DNA of 64,000 bases from Kiritimatiellia bacterium. GTDB taxonomy: Bacteria; Verrucomicrobiota; Kiritimatiellia; UBA8416; YA12-FULL-48-11. The translations under genes were made by a program, and so were the position numbers. The notes under the pieces are model-generated. The model did no database searches. It had not been told where the DNA came from and worked only from the letters and a program-made list of their open reading frames with translations. The stretch lies in contig JAQUPZ010000001.1 of NCBI GenBank assembly GCA_028716365.1, positions 62,001 through 126,000 of the forward strand, written 5' to 3'. Positions 1 through 9,415 of this stretch are shown piece after piece; position 1 is the first letter of the stretch; every line of letters starts with the position of its first letter.

Positions 1-2
1 CA

Positions 3-155
3 GCAGAAGGCCGCCTTAAATCGGGTAATGTTATAACAATTGAACCTGGTCTTTATTATCCCGGGATAGGCGGGGTTCGTATAGAAGATACAATTGTAGT
101 TACCCAGACAGGATGGCGGTATCTGGTGCCTTGTGAAAAGAAGTTTGAGGTTTGA
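3..155 (+). CDS. C-terminal end of an M24 metallopeptidase (Xaa-Pro aminopeptidase type), partial
   Basis: Only the last 50 codons are inside the window; the gene starts upstream. The visible frame carries the block [19 protein letters not shown], typical of the C-terminal end of creatinase-fold (M24) aminopeptidases, where the Glu residues help bind the dinuclear metal centre. The family removes N-terminal residues that precede proline. The reading frame ends at TGA 153-155. Assignment to the M24 family is firm for such a short piece. The exact substrate class (PepP, PepQ or methionine aminopeptidase-like) cannot be decided, although the tail resembles Xaa-Pro peptidases best. Confidence 0.8.
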   Translation, partial: AEGRLKSGNVITIEPGLYYPGIGGVRIEDTIVVTQTGWRYLVPCEKKFEV

Positions 156-230
156 TTTTTTCCCTGCAATAAATCAATACAATTACGCGTTGTACAGGCA
201 AAGACTGGCAAAAGGACGAAGGAGATCTTC

Positions 231-875
231 ATGAGAATATTGTATTTTATGCTGTTTATATGTGCAGGCAGTTTGATTACAGCAAATAAATGTCTTAGTC
301 AGGATCAGAAGCAGGACAAGGAAAGTGGCAAAGAAATGCGAGTAAAACAGCATGAAAGTGGTTTTCGGGGAGAAAAAGCCTTCATGCGTGAAGGCGGCCT
401 TAAAATGGGCAGTGATGGCGGGATACAGGATGCAATTATAGGGAAAATAGTAAATAACCCCCAAGTGGCATCAGAAGTTGGACTGTCAGAAGAACAGGTG
501 AAGACCCTGAAAAATTCATTGGCGGAAATGAAAAAACAGTTTGAAGATTTTCAGAAGCAGTTAAAAGAGTCGGGGTTGGAACAGGCAAAAATTATGACCG
601 GAGACTCGGTAGATGAAAATGCCCTTTTTACCGCGGTTGAAAAAGCGGGAAAGATAAGAACAGAAATGGCCAAAGTCCGTATCAGACAAATGTTACTTGT
701 AAAGAAAACACTTACTCCTGAACAGATCAACAAGGTAAGGGAAATGGTTCAGAAACGTGTGAAACAAATGCGTAGTGAAGGAGAAATGCGGAGTCAAAAA
801 GGTGATAGTGAGCATCCCAGAAAGCATAAGGAAAAAAAGAAGGACGATGCCGAAAAACCTGCCTCTGAATTATGA
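231..875 (+). CDS. Exported Spy/CpxP-like (LTXXQ-type) periplasmic protein
   Basis: A 214-residue protein with an N-terminal signal peptide (hydrophobic residues about 4-18) and a GGAG ribosome binding site just upstream of the ATG. The mature part is very rich in Lys, Glu and Gln. It contains two helical blocks, LSEEQVKTL near residue 83 and LTPEQINKV near residue 164, matching the LTXXQ signature of Spy/CpxP-type periplasmic chaperones and metal-stress sensors. The C-terminal 30 residues are highly charged and probably disordered. Family members bind unfolded proteins or damp envelope-stress sensor kinases; which role applies here is not visible. It runs convergent to murA with a 30-bp gap. 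Confidence 0.6.
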   Translation: MRILYFMLFICAGSLITANKCLSQDQKQDKESGKEMRVKQHESGFRGEKAFMREGGLKMGSDGGIQDAIIGKIVNNPQVASEVGLSEEQVKTLKNSLAEMKKQFEDFQKQLKESGLEQAKIMTGDSVDENALFTAVEKAGKIRTEMAKVRIRQMLLVKKTLTPEQINKVREMVQKRVKQMRSEGEMRSQKGDSEHPRKHKEKKKDDAEKPASEL

Positions 876-905
876 TCCGCATAAACTGATTAAATACAGA
901 GACAG

Positions 906-2180
906 CTAATTAATTCTTTCAATGTCAGCACCAAGCCTGCGAAGTTTGTGATCAACCTGTTCATATCCACGATCAATGGTTTGAGCGTTATCCACTATGC
1001 TTTCACCCCTGGCACACAGTGCGGCAATAAGCAGCGCCATTCCTGCGCGAATATCAGGACTGGAAAGATGAATACCGTGTAATTTTGCCCCGCCGGCCAC
1101 TACAACGCGGTGTGGATCACACTGTACAATTTGGGCGCCCATTTCTATCAGACGGTCCACGAAATACATACGACTTTCAAACATCTTTTCAAAGAAGAGC
1201 ACTGTTCCCCGTGCCTGTGTTGCCAATACGATGGCAACACTCATTAAATCAGAGGGAAAATTAGGCCAGACGCCATCTTCTATCTTTGGGATAGCAGAAG
1301 CAAAATCGTTTTGTACACGGAACCTTTGATTCGATTTAAGGTGCAGAAAATTTTTCCCATAGTGCCAATTGATTCCAAGTTTGCCAAATGTACGCGAAAC
1401 AATCTGTAAATGGTCTTTGGAAGGATCTTCAATCTTGAGATCTCCACCGGTTACTGCTGCAGCGGTAATAAAACTTGCCATGTCGATATAATCCGGACCG
1501 ACGGTATGACTTATACCGCGAAGAGATTCCACTCCATTGATTTTAAGAAAATTGGTGCCAACGCCTGTAATCTGTGCACCCATATTATTCAACATAATGC
1601 AGAGGTCCTGAATGTGCGGTTCACAGGCCGCATTGAATATGGAAGTCTTTCCCTTGGCTAAAACAGCGGCCATCAGAATATTTTCTGTAGCAGTTACACT
1701 TGCTTCATCCAGAAGTATGCTGGAGCCGCCAAGCTTACGGCAGGAAAAAACAAATTGACTGTTTCCTTTAACTTGAATGCCCAGAGACTTAAGGCCATCT
1801 AAGTGGGTATCTATTCGGCGCCTGCCAATTATATCACCACCGGGAGGTGATAATGTTACATGTCCAAGCCGGGCAGTCATAGGACCGGCGAACAGAAGGG
1901 AAGAACGGACTTTTCTGCATAACTCGGCATTGAGTTTACTTTTTCTCAAACCCTTCGCACATAATGTCACAGAATGCCCTGTCAGGTCTACGGTTACGCC
2001 AAGATCATCCAGGATTGCAAGCATTGTACGCACATCGTCTATCAGCGGAATGTTCCGCAGTGTGATCGGTTTATCCGTTAGAACACATGCGGCAAGCATG
2101 GGAAGAACTGCATTCTTGTTTCCCGGGGATTTATGAAATCCACTTAGACGTTTGCCCCCTCGAATGATGAAACGGGCCAT
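906..2180 (-). CDS. murA: UDP-N-acetylglucosamine 1-carboxyvinyltransferase, Asp-type active site
   Basis: A 424-residue MurA, which transfers enolpyruvate from PEP to UDP-GlcNAc in the first committed step of peptidoglycan synthesis in the cytosol. The N-terminal GNKNAVLPMLAA block holds the conserved Lys22-Asn23 pair, and the two inside-out alpha/beta domains are full length. In the active-site loop the usual Cys (Cys115 in E. coli, in PGGC) is replaced by Asp116 (SPPGGDIIGRR). Asp at this position is known in naturally fosfomycin-resistant MurA enzymes such as those of mycobacteria and chlamydiae. The gene follows tkt on the same strand after 41 bp, so the two may be cotranscribed. Confidence 0.96.
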   Translation of the reverse strand: MARFIIRGGKRLSGFHKSPGNKNAVLPMLAACVLTDKPITLRNIPLIDDVRTMLAILDDLGVTVDLTGHSVTLCAKGLRKSKLNAELCRKVRSSLLFAGPMTARLGHVTLSPPGGDIIGRRRIDTHLDGLKSLGIQVKGNSQFVFSCRKLGGSSILLDEASVTATENILMAAVLAKGKTSIFNAACEPHIQDLCIMLNNMGAQITGVGTNFLKINGVESLRGISHTVGPDYIDMASFITAAAVTGGDLKIEDPSKDHLQIVSRTFGKLGINWHYGKNFLHLKSNQRFRVQNDFASAIPKIEDGVWPNFPSDLMSVAIVLATQARGTVLFFEKMFESRMYFVDRLIEMGAQIVQCDPHRVVVAGGAKLHGIHLSSPDIRAGMALLIAALCARGESIVDNAQTIDRGYEQVDHKLRRLGADIERIN

Positions 2181-2221
2181 AACTTAATTCCTTATTATAT
2201 ATTATTAAGGCCTATAGTTTT

Positions 2222-4237
2222 TTAACGATTTGCCGCAGCCATTTCTTTTGCCACAGAAACCACGTTTTGAACAGTAAAACCGAATTTTTCCGCCAGGACC
2301 TTGTAAGGTGCAGAAGCACCAAAACGATCAAGACAGATTGTTCGACCACGGTCGCCGGTATATTTTTGCCATCCCATTGAACAGCCGGCTTCCACGGCAA
2401 GTTTCATGTGGCAAGTCTGCGGAAGAACTTCATTTCTGTACGTAGCAGACTGTTTTTCAAAGAGTTCCCAGGAAGGCATGCTTACCACGCGCACATTGTG
2501 TTCCTTCGACAAAATACCAGCAGCTTCCACAGCAAGGTTGACCTCGGAGCCGGATGCGATGAGTATCATACTGGGTGCACCCTGTCCGGTCTGCAAGAGT
2601 GTATAGGCTCCTTTTTCGAGACTTGATGCTGCGGGGTACTTGCTGCGGTCAATAACAGGCAGATTTTGTCTTGTAAGAAGTAATGCTGTCGGCCCAGTTT
2701 TGTTTTTCAGGGCGGCCACCCAGGCCGCGGCAGTTTCTGTCGGATCTGCAGGACGTATGACGGTCATATTTGGCATACAGCGCAGACTTGCCATTTGTTC
2801 CACCGGCTCATGTGTCGGGCCATCTTCACCGACGTAGAAACTGTCATGTGTGAAAACATAAATTACAGGCAGTTTCATAATTGCGGCCAGACGTAATGTC
2901 GGACGGCAGTAATCGGAGAAAACAAAGAATGTGGCGCCGTAGACATGAAATCCGCCGTGAAGAACAATACCGTTTAAAATGGAACCCATTCCATGTTCCC
3001 GGACACCGAAATGGAAATTCCGTCCCGCGAAAGAACCGGGTTTAATAGCTGGAACATTATTAATAAAACTTTTGTTGCTGGGGGCAAGATCGGCAGAACC
3101 ACCGACAAGTTGGGGTATTGCCGCCGCCAGTTTCTGAAGTACCGAGCCGGATGCGGCACGGGAAGCGACAGGTTTTGACGGATCAAATGTTGGAAGCAAA
3201 TCATTGATATTCTCAGGAATAATATCCTCAAAATGCTTCTTCCAGAGATCGGCTTTGTCCATGTGGGACTGGCAGTATTTTTTAAAGTTTTTTTGCCATT
3301 TTGCCTCCATTCTCTGCAGCTTTGCAAGACGAGCGGAAAAGAGTTCTTTAACCTTTTCAGGAACATAAAAGTCCTTGTCTTCAGGCAGACCGATATTTTT
3401 TTTGGTTGCTTTGACTTCATCTGGGCCCAGTGGTTCGCCATGGGCAGAGGATGTATCGTGTTTGTTGGGGCTTCCATGAGCGATATGTGTGTAACAGATT
3501 ATGATGGTCGGCCGGCTTTTTTCACGAAGTGCCTTGCGGATGGATTTGTCAATTTGGTCATAATCATGACCGTCCGTTTCAATCACATTCCAGTTATAGC
3601 CTTGGAAACGTTTTTTCACGTTATCACTGCATGCGAGATCGGTGGAACCTTCGATGGTAATCTTATTACTGTCATAGAAAAGTGTCAGCTTGTTCAGACC
3701 CAGATGACCTGCCGTGGAGAAGACTTCATGACTGATACCTTCCATCAGGTCCCCGTCACCGCACATTACAAAAGTGTGATGATCTATCGGCTGAAAATCT
3801 TCTTCATTGAAGCGTTCCGCGAGCATGCGTTCCGCAATTGCCATGCCGACAGCATTGCCGCAACCCTGACCAAGCGGGCCGGTCGTGGTTTCGACACCGG
3901 GTGTGTGGCCGTATTCCGGGTGACCTGGAGTTTTACTGTTCCACTGACGAAACAAGGAAAGTTCAGAAAGAGGAAGATCATAACCTGACAAGTGAAGCAT
4001 ACTGTAAAGAAGCATGCAGCCATGTCCGCCAGAGAGAACAAAACGATCCCGGTTGATCCATGCGGGATTGGTCGGACAGTGGTTTATGTATTTAAGAAAA
4101 AGCACTGAAGCAACATCAGCCATGCCCATCGGCATTCCGGGGTGACCGGAATTGGCGCGCTGTACACCGTCCATTGCAAGGCCCCGGATTGTATTCGCCG
4201 TAAGATTAAGGTCTTCATTCGTAATTTTATTTTTCAT
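2222..4237 (-). CDS. tkt: Transketolase
   Basis: A 671-residue thiamine diphosphate enzyme of the non-oxidative pentose phosphate pathway, moving two-carbon ketol units between sugar phosphates. The N-terminal block with RANSGHPGMPMG, the SGGHGCMLLY segment and the ThDP/Mg-binding GDGDLMEG motif are all present. So are the central pyrimidine-binding domain (FGVREHGMG, DSFYVGEDGPTHEPVE) and a C-terminal domain. The length is normal for the family. Upstream lies a 246-bp region shared with divergent ppdK; downstream, murA follows after 41 bp. Pentose phosphate chemistry also links it to the ribose operon further along, but that link is inference. Confidence 0.97.
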   Translation of the reverse strand: MKNKITNEDLNLTANTIRGLAMDGVQRANSGHPGMPMGMADVASVLFLKYINHCPTNPAWINRDRFVLSGGHGCMLLYSMLHLSGYDLPLSELSLFRQWNSKTPGHPEYGHTPGVETTTGPLGQGCGNAVGMAIAERMLAERFNEEDFQPIDHHTFVMCGDGDLMEGISHEVFSTAGHLGLNKLTLFYDSNKITIEGSTDLACSDNVKKRFQGYNWNVIETDGHDYDQIDKSIRKALREKSRPTIIICYTHIAHGSPNKHDTSSAHGEPLGPDEVKATKKNIGLPEDKDFYVPEKVKELFSARLAKLQRMEAKWQKNFKKYCQSHMDKADLWKKHFEDIIPENINDLLPTFDPSKPVASRAASGSVLQKLAAAIPQLVGGSADLAPSNKSFINNVPAIKPGSFAGRNFHFGVREHGMGSILNGIVLHGGFHVYGATFFVFSDYCRPTLRLAAIMKLPVIYVFTHDSFYVGEDGPTHEPVEQMASLRCMPNMTVIRPADPTETAAAWVAALKNKTGPTALLLTRQNLPVIDRSKYPAASSLEKGAYTLLQTGQGAPSMILIASGSEVNLAVEAAGILSKEHNVRVVSMPSWELFEKQSATYRNEVLPQTCHMKLAVEAGCSMGWQKYTGDRGRTICLDRFGASAPYKVLAEKFGFTVQNVVSVAKEMAAANR

Positions 4238-4382
4238 TTTTTCTCCCGGATTTCTATTCTAAAGCAAATGAATTCATTCATACTACTGTCAAGGGAGTGC
4301 AATTTATACCTCTGGTTTCAACACGTCAATATCCGACATTCATGATCCAATTATAATACAGTAGAAATTAAACAGGCTTCGC

Positions 4383-4410
4383 TTGACATCAGCAATCGCT
4401 CTGTTACATT
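4383..4410 (+). promoter_or_regulatory. Putative sigma70-type promoter for ppdK
   Basis: TTGACA at 4383-4388 is followed after 16 bp by TACATT at 4405-4410, a perfect -35 and a moderate -10, about 75 bp upstream of the ppdK start. The rest of the 246-bp tkt-ppdK intergenic region is AT-rich and I see no RNA gene or other clear signal in it. A promoter for tkt must also lie here, but I could not pick a convincing one. Confidence 0.45.
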
Positions 4411-4483
4411 CGGTGCTCCTTATTTTGGAAAGTATCAAAAATGTGTGGGTTATTTAAGTTTGTAACTACAGGAGCAGTAAGCA

Positions 4484-7201
4484 ATGTCTAAGAAAAACAA
4501 AAAGTATGTGTATTCGTTTGGAACAATTAAATCGGAAGGAAATGCATCCATGGGGAACCTGCTGGGGGGTAAGGGAGCCAACCTTGCAGAGATGAGTAAA
4601 ATAGGAATCCCGGTCCCCGCTGGTTTCACAGTCACCACGGAATGCTGCGTGGAGTACTTTGCGAAAGGTATGAAATATCCGGCAGCATTAAAGGAACAGG
4701 TGGAAAAAGCACTTACCCTTGTAGAGCGCGAAATGGGGATGAAGTTTGGTGATCCGAAAAATCCGCTCCTCATTTCATGCCGTTCCGGTGCCCGCAAATC
4801 AATGCCGGGTATGATGGAAACAGTGTTAAACATCGGTCTTTGTTCAAGAACTATTCCTGGCCTGATCGCAAAGACGAAAAACGATCGTTTTGTTTATGAT
4901 GCATATCGCCGCTTGATCACGATGTATTCGGATGTGGTCATGGAAAAGGCAGAAGGTGTCGAGCCGGTCGACGGCGAGGGTATACGTGTGCGTCTCGAGA
5001 AAATCATGCAGGCCGTCAAAAGGCGGAAGGCTTATAAAAGCGATACGGAAATGACCGTTGATGACTTGAAATATTTGTGTATAGAATATAAAAAACTTAT
5101 CCGAAAAGTACTGGGTAAACCATTTCCTGACGATGCATGGGAACAGATGTGGGGCGGCATCGGTGCTGTATTTAAGAGTTGGAACGGCAAGCGCGCCATA
5201 GCATACCGCAACATAGAAGGCATTCCGCATGATTGGGGTACTGCAACCAATGTGCAGACGATGGTATTCGGTAATATGGGAAATACCTCGGCAACGGGCG
5301 TGGCGTTTACAAGGAATCCGGCTACGGGTGAACATAAGTTCTTCGGTGAATGGCTTATTAACGCCCAGGGTGAAGATGTCGTGGCTGGTATCAGGACGCC
5401 TTCTCCGCTGAATGAATCTACAAAGAGTGAACAGAATCGGGATATTGTGTCACTCGAAAAGGCCATGCCTAAACTCTACAAACAATTGGACACAATACAG
5501 AAAAAACTTGAGCGTCATTACAACGATATGCAGGACATTGAGTTCACAATCCAGGAAGGTAAGCTTTACATCCTGCAGACACGAGTCGGTAAACGCACGG
5601 GAACCGCGGCGTTGAACATGGCAATGGACATGCTTGCAGAGAAGTTCATTGACGCGAAAACCGCGGTTACACGCGTTAAACCCGCACAACTCGACGAACT
5701 TCTGCATCCGATCCTTGATTCGGTAGCCGAGAAAAAGTCGAAACCGGTTACGAAAGGTTTACCTGCGGGACCCGGTGGCGCATGCGGCCAGATCGTATTT
5801 ACCGCGGCCGACGCCGTTAAGTGGGCGAAGAGCGGGAAAACAGTAATCCTCGTTCGTGAAGAAACAAACCCGGAAGATGTTGAAGGTATGCGTGCAGCCG
5901 ACGGAATTCTGACAGCCCGTGGCGGAATGACCAGCCATGCGGCACTGGTAGCGCGCGGTTGGGGCAAGTGTTGTATCGTCGGGGCAGGTGAGATCCATGT
6001 TGACGTAAGAGAGAAGAAAATGACAGTCGGCGGCAAGGCGTTCAAGGAAGGCGATTTTATGGCGCTGAATGGTACGCGTGGTCTGGTTTATGCCGGTAAG
6101 GTTAACATGATTGATGCGACGGAAAATCCGCGTTTTCAGAAATTTATGAAACTCGTGGACCAATTCAGGAAAATGGGTGTTCGCGCGAATGCTGACACGC
6201 CTGAAGATGCGAAAATTGCGTGCAGTTTCGGGGCAGAGGGTATCGGATTGTTCCGTACGGAACACATGTTCTACGGCAAGGGGAGCGACAAACCGTTGTT
6301 TTTGCTCAGGAAAATGATTCTTAGTTCCGGCGTGGAAGAAAGACGTAAAGCGCTTGCAGAACTCTATCCGTTCGTAAAACACGATATCAAAGCGACACTT
6401 GAAGCAATGGATGGTTTGCCGGTAACAGTTCGTTTACTTGATCCACCTCTGCATGAGTTTGTTCCACAGGGTGCTGCGAAACAGAAGGAGCTGGCAAAGG
6501 CGTTAAACATTACCCCTGCGGACATTCAGAAACGGGGGGAAGAACTGCATGAGTCGAATCCAATGATGGGACATCGCGGTGTACGACTTGGCGTGACATA
6601 TCCCGAGGTAACAGAGATGCAGGTACGCGCAATATTCGAAGCTGCTGCAGAATTGATTAAAGCGGGTAAGAAGTGTGAACCGGAAATCATGATTCCCGTC
6701 ACATGCGACGTGAACGAACTCGAGGATCAGAAAGTCATCTGTAAAAAAGTTTATGCCGAAGTTTGCGAGAAGATGGGAATAAAAGCCATCCCGCATATGT
6801 ACGGAACAATGATTGAAATTCCACGTGCGGCCCTGTTGGCCGATAGAATGGCAAAAGAAGCGGAATTCTTCTCGTTTGGGACAAACGATCTTACACAGAT
6901 GGGTTTTGGTTTCAGTCGAGACGATATCGGAGGATTTCTTGGTGAGTACCTTGAACGGCACATTCTGTCGGCAGATCCGTTCCAGACGATCGATCAGGAA
7001 GGTGTTGGCCAGCTGGTTGAAATGGCCGTGAAAAAAGGCCGCTCAACTAGAAAGAATTTGAAAGTGGGAATCTGCGGTGAACAGGGTGGTGATCCTGCTT
7101 CTGTTGAATTCTGCTACAGGACGGGACTTAATTATGTCAGCTGCAGTCCGTACCGTGTGCCGATAGCCCGTCTTGCGGCAGCGCATGCTTCGTTGAAGTA
7201 G
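4484..7201 (+). CDS. ppdK: Pyruvate, phosphate dikinase
   Basis: A 905-residue cytosolic enzyme that reversibly interconverts pyruvate, ATP and Pi with PEP, AMP and PPi. The N-terminal ATP-grasp part (LLGGKGANLAEM, CRSGARKSMPGMMETVLN) comes first. The swivelling phosphohistidine domain with GGMTSHAALVARGWGK follows, its His near residue 485 being the phosphate carrier. The C-terminal PEP-binding barrel carries GIGLFRTEHMF, GVRLGVTYPE and FGTNDLTQ. Length and motif order are those of full-length PPDK rather than PEP synthase. The ATG has an AGGAGCAG ribosome binding site. The gene is monocistronic, with its own promoter candidate and a strong terminator, and suggests PPi-linked glycolysis or gluconeogenesis. 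Confidence 0.97.
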   Translation: MSKKNKKYVYSFGTIKSEGNASMGNLLGGKGANLAEMSKIGIPVPAGFTVTTECCVEYFAKGMKYPAALKEQVEKALTLVEREMGMKFGDPKNPLLISCRSGARKSMPGMMETVLNIGLCSRTIPGLIAKTKNDRFVYDAYRRLITMYSDVVMEKAEGVEPVDGEGIRVRLEKIMQAVKRRKAYKSDTEMTVDDLKYLCIEYKKLIRKVLGKPFPDDAWEQMWGGIGAVFKSWNGKRAIAYRNIEGIPHDWGTATNVQTMVFGNMGNTSATGVAFTRNPATGEHKFFGEWLINAQGEDVVAGIRTPSPLNESTKSEQNRDIVSLEKAMPKLYKQLDTIQKKLERHYNDMQDIEFTIQEGKLYILQTRVGKRTGTAALNMAMDMLAEKFIDAKTAVTRVKPAQLDELLHPILDSVAEKKSKPVTKGLPAGPGGACGQIVFTAADAVKWAKSGKTVILVREETNPEDVEGMRAADGILTARGGMTSHAALVARGWGKCCIVGAGEIHVDVREKKMTVGGKAFKEGDFMALNGTRGLVYAGKVNMIDATENPRFQKFMKLVDQFRKMGVRANADTPEDAKIACSFGAEGIGLFRTEHMFYGKGSDKPLFLLRKMILSSGVEERRKALAELYPFVKHDIKATLEAMDGLPVTVRLLDPPLHEFVPQGAAKQKELAKALNITPADIQKRGEELHESNPMMGHRGVRLGVTYPEVTEMQVRAIFEAAAELIKAGKKCEPEIMIPVTCDVNELEDQKVICKKVYAEVCEKMGIKAIPHMYGTMIEIPRAALLADRMAKEAEFFSFGTNDLTQMGFGFSRDDIGGFLGEYLERHILSADPFQTIDQEGVGQLVEMAVKKGRSTRKNLKVGICGEQGGDPASVEFCYRTGLNYVSCSPYRVPIARLAAAHASLK

Positions 7202-7216
7202 AGTTAGGAAAGTAAC

Positions 7217-7262
7217 AAAGGCACAAAGTTCGGTAAAACCGGCTTTGTGCCTTTTCTTTTTT
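7217..7262 (+). terminator. Rho-independent terminator after ppdK
   Basis: Two 12-nt arms, 7217-7228 and 7243-7254, are perfectly complementary and can pair into a stem whose 14-nt loop can itself form a CGGT/ACCG mini-stem. A T-rich tract (7252-7262) follows directly. It begins 16 bp after the ppdK stop codon. Confidence 0.92.
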
Positions 7263-7452
7263 GTTGGACGGCTTGCCGGAAGATTGAGGAATTGACAGGA
7301 TCCAGTAATGAGTACTACATACTGGTTCCATGTCCGCGTGTCCCGACAAAGCTTCTGAGCGAAGAGGGGACTATGATAGTAGTGAGGTCGCTTTTTTTGA
7401 ATGAGCGTTCGGCAGCGGGCCGGCTTACCAACTTGACCGAAAGGAAACAACC

Positions 7453-8400
7453 GTGAATGTATTACTGATTTCGCGCCGCAAATTCCTCGGCACTATCGGA
7501 ACAAGTATTACGGCAATCGGCGCAGGGAAGATTTTCGGAGCCGAAAGGACGAAGGACAATATCCGTCTCGGCGTGATGCTGCAAGCCGCATCCGCCGCCG
7601 AATTATGCAAGAACGCCAAGACCATTGCCGCCGTCGGCTTCGACATGGTACAACTCACATTCTTCTTCCAGCCGACTGCCCACGAACTCAAATCGCTCGC
7701 CGATACGCTCAAGGAGCTGAAGTTGAAAACCACCGCGTTCGGCACCTATTTCAATCTCTTTCGCCCCGACGATACCGGCTTCATGCGGTCGAGCATCGCC
7801 ACGATGAAACTGATCGCCGAGCATGCGGATCTGTTCGACTGCCGACAGTTTGTCACCTGGAGCGCGAGCTTCTCGCCGCAGTTCCAGGGCAGTGACCCGA
7901 ATAACCACACTCCTGAAGCCGTCGCGCAACTGCATCGTGCGATCCGCGAGATCATACTGCCGGTGCTCGAACCCATCGGCGGCCGTGTCGCTTTTGAGCC
8001 GTTCTTTCGCCATGTCGTAGGCACGCTGGAGTTGGCAAGGGAAGTGTACGCGCCGTTTCCATCCAACCGCGTTGGCCTCGTGCTCGACCCGCCAAACTTC
8101 ATTTCTCCCGCCCTCTACCCGAAGCGCAAGGAGGAGATGTGCCGCCTTTTCCGTGAACTCGGCGACCGTATCCACCTTGCCCACTTCAAAGATATGAAAC
8201 TCAACGCCGCCGGCGAACGCGTTTGTCCTGGCCCCGGCGGCGGCGAGATGGACTACCCGCTGCTGATCAACGAAATCCGCAAGCTTAATCGCCCGTTGCC
8301 TTGCATCATTGAGCACATCAAGCCTGACCCTGTCGAATTATCGAACACAAAGGCGTGGGTGGAGACACGGCTGGAAACCGTGAATTTACGCAAACAATAA
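7453..8400 (+). CDS. Tat-exported TIM-barrel protein, sugar phosphate isomerase/epimerase family
   Basis: A 315-residue protein with GTG start at 7453 behind an AAGGAAA ribosome binding site. Residues 8-10 onward read SRRKFLGTIGTS, a twin-arginine signal, so export in folded form is likely. The body is a xylose-isomerase-like (AP endonuclease 2) TIM barrel with VAFEPFFRHV, GLVLDPPNF and HLAHFKDM segments, where Glu, Asp and His normally bind a divalent metal. The family includes sugar epimerases and dehydratases; the substrate is unknown. The gene is clearly more GC-rich than its neighbours ppdK and apt, hinting at recent acquisition. It stands alone between them. Confidence 0.8.
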   Translation: MNVLLISRRKFLGTIGTSITAIGAGKIFGAERTKDNIRLGVMLQAASAAELCKNAKTIAAVGFDMVQLTFFFQPTAHELKSLADTLKELKLKTTAFGTYFNLFRPDDTGFMRSSIATMKLIAEHADLFDCRQFVTWSASFSPQFQGSDPNNHTPEAVAQLHRAIREIILPVLEPIGGRVAFEPFFRHVVGTLELAREVYAPFPSNRVGLVLDPPNFISPALYPKRKEEMCRLFRELGDRIHLAHFKDMKLNAAGERVCPGPGGGEMDYPLLINEIRKLNRPLPCIIEHIKPDPVELSNTKAWVETRLETVNLRKQ

Positions 8401-8497
8401 TGGTTCAGTCAGGATCAGAGTATGGATCTCATGTCTTTCTTTGCTTGCGGCATTTGTCGGCCCCAAGTATCTTTAGTATCTTTTCAAGGAGATAGAC

Positions 8498-9019
8498 ATG
8501 GACAACAGAAAGATAAAAGCTGCTATAAGGGATGTACCAGACTTTCCGAAGCCGGGGATCATATTCAAGGACATCACGCCCGTCCTGCTGGATCCGAATC
8601 TGTTTAAAGCCGTTATTGGTCTGTTTGTCAAACGACACAAAGGTAAGCGAATAGACAAGATTGCGGCAATAGACGCGCGCGGTTTTCTTTTTGGTGGCGC
8701 CTTGGCCGAGAAATTGGGCGTCGGGCTTGTGCCAATTCGTAAAAAGGGGAAACTTCCTTATAAGACTTTCGAAGAAACCTATGATTTGGAATATGGCACT
8801 GCAACCATCTCGATTCACCAGGATGCCTTCAAGAAAGGCGAACGTGTCGTGTTGATCGATGATTTGCTTGCCACTGGAGGTACTGCGGCCGCTGCCGCAA
8901 ACCTGATAAGAAAAGCAGGCGGCAAGGTTGTTGAAATTGATTTCCTTGTTGAACTGGCTTTTCTTAAAGGACGCAGAAAACTTCAGGGCTATAAAATATT
9001 TGCTCCGATCAAATATTAG
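8498..9019 (+). CDS. apt: Adenine phosphoribosyltransferase
   Basis: A 173-residue purine salvage enzyme that makes AMP from adenine and PRPP in the cytosol. The N-terminal PDFPKPGIIFKDITPVLLD block, the AIDARGFLFG segment and the PRPP-binding VVLIDDLLATGGTA loop are textbook Apt. An AAGGAG ribosome binding site sits 7 bp before the ATG. Apt recycles adenine, and nucleoside hydrolases such as the one at 19.5 kb release bases, so the two could be metabolically connected although they are not linked in an operon. Confidence 0.97.
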   Translation: MDNRKIKAAIRDVPDFPKPGIIFKDITPVLLDPNLFKAVIGLFVKRHKGKRIDKIAAIDARGFLFGGALAEKLGVGLVPIRKKGKLPYKTFEETYDLEYGTATISIHQDAFKKGERVVLIDDLLATGGTAAAAANLIRKAGGKVVEIDFLVELAFLKGRRKLQGYKIFAPIKY

Positions 9020-9126
9020 GGCCTTCCTGGAAGATCAGCAACCTCGCCGGTCATGGTAACAGCCATTCGAATACGGCAGGTTTTAGGATCTGATTCCGGA
9101 CTTGCATTATCCGATTATCTGGAGAT

Positions 9127-9399
9127 ATGCTTGGCAACATGAAAATGTCTTTTACGGCAGTAATCGTTTTCATGCTGTTTCTTGTAGTTGCCGTTTCCGG
9201 ATGTGGCAGCATATATATCTGCGCAAACACCCACACACATTTCTATGACAATGAAGCTATCGATACCGATGAAACCAACGTGGATGGTTTTGCTAAATTC
9301 GTGAAATTTATGAAGGACAGAATGAATGCTGAAGCCGAACCCATGAAGGATTTCAAGTGGACAGACAAAAAGGACAAGAAGGAAGAGTCTGAGTTTTAG
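9127..9399 (+). CDS. Small lipoprotein with HxH motif
   Basis: A 90-residue protein with an N-terminal hydrophobic stretch ending in the lipobox VSGC (Cys at residue 26), so a membrane-anchored lipoprotein. Just after the Cys comes GSIYICANTHTHFY with an HxH pair, followed by an acidic and then a Lys-rich tail. The next gene has the same layout (lipobox, GCGS, then a His-rich HxH motif), so the two look paralogous. The start may instead be the ATG at 9139; the GGAG at 9121 is too close to the first ATG for a normal spacing. Function unknown. Confidence 0.65.
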   Translation: MLGNMKMSFTAVIVFMLFLVVAVSGCGSIYICANTHTHFYDNEAIDTDETNVDGFAKFVKFMKDRMNAEAEPMKDFKWTDKKDKKEESEF

Positions 9400-9415
9400 G
9401 AAAGGGGAATATATT

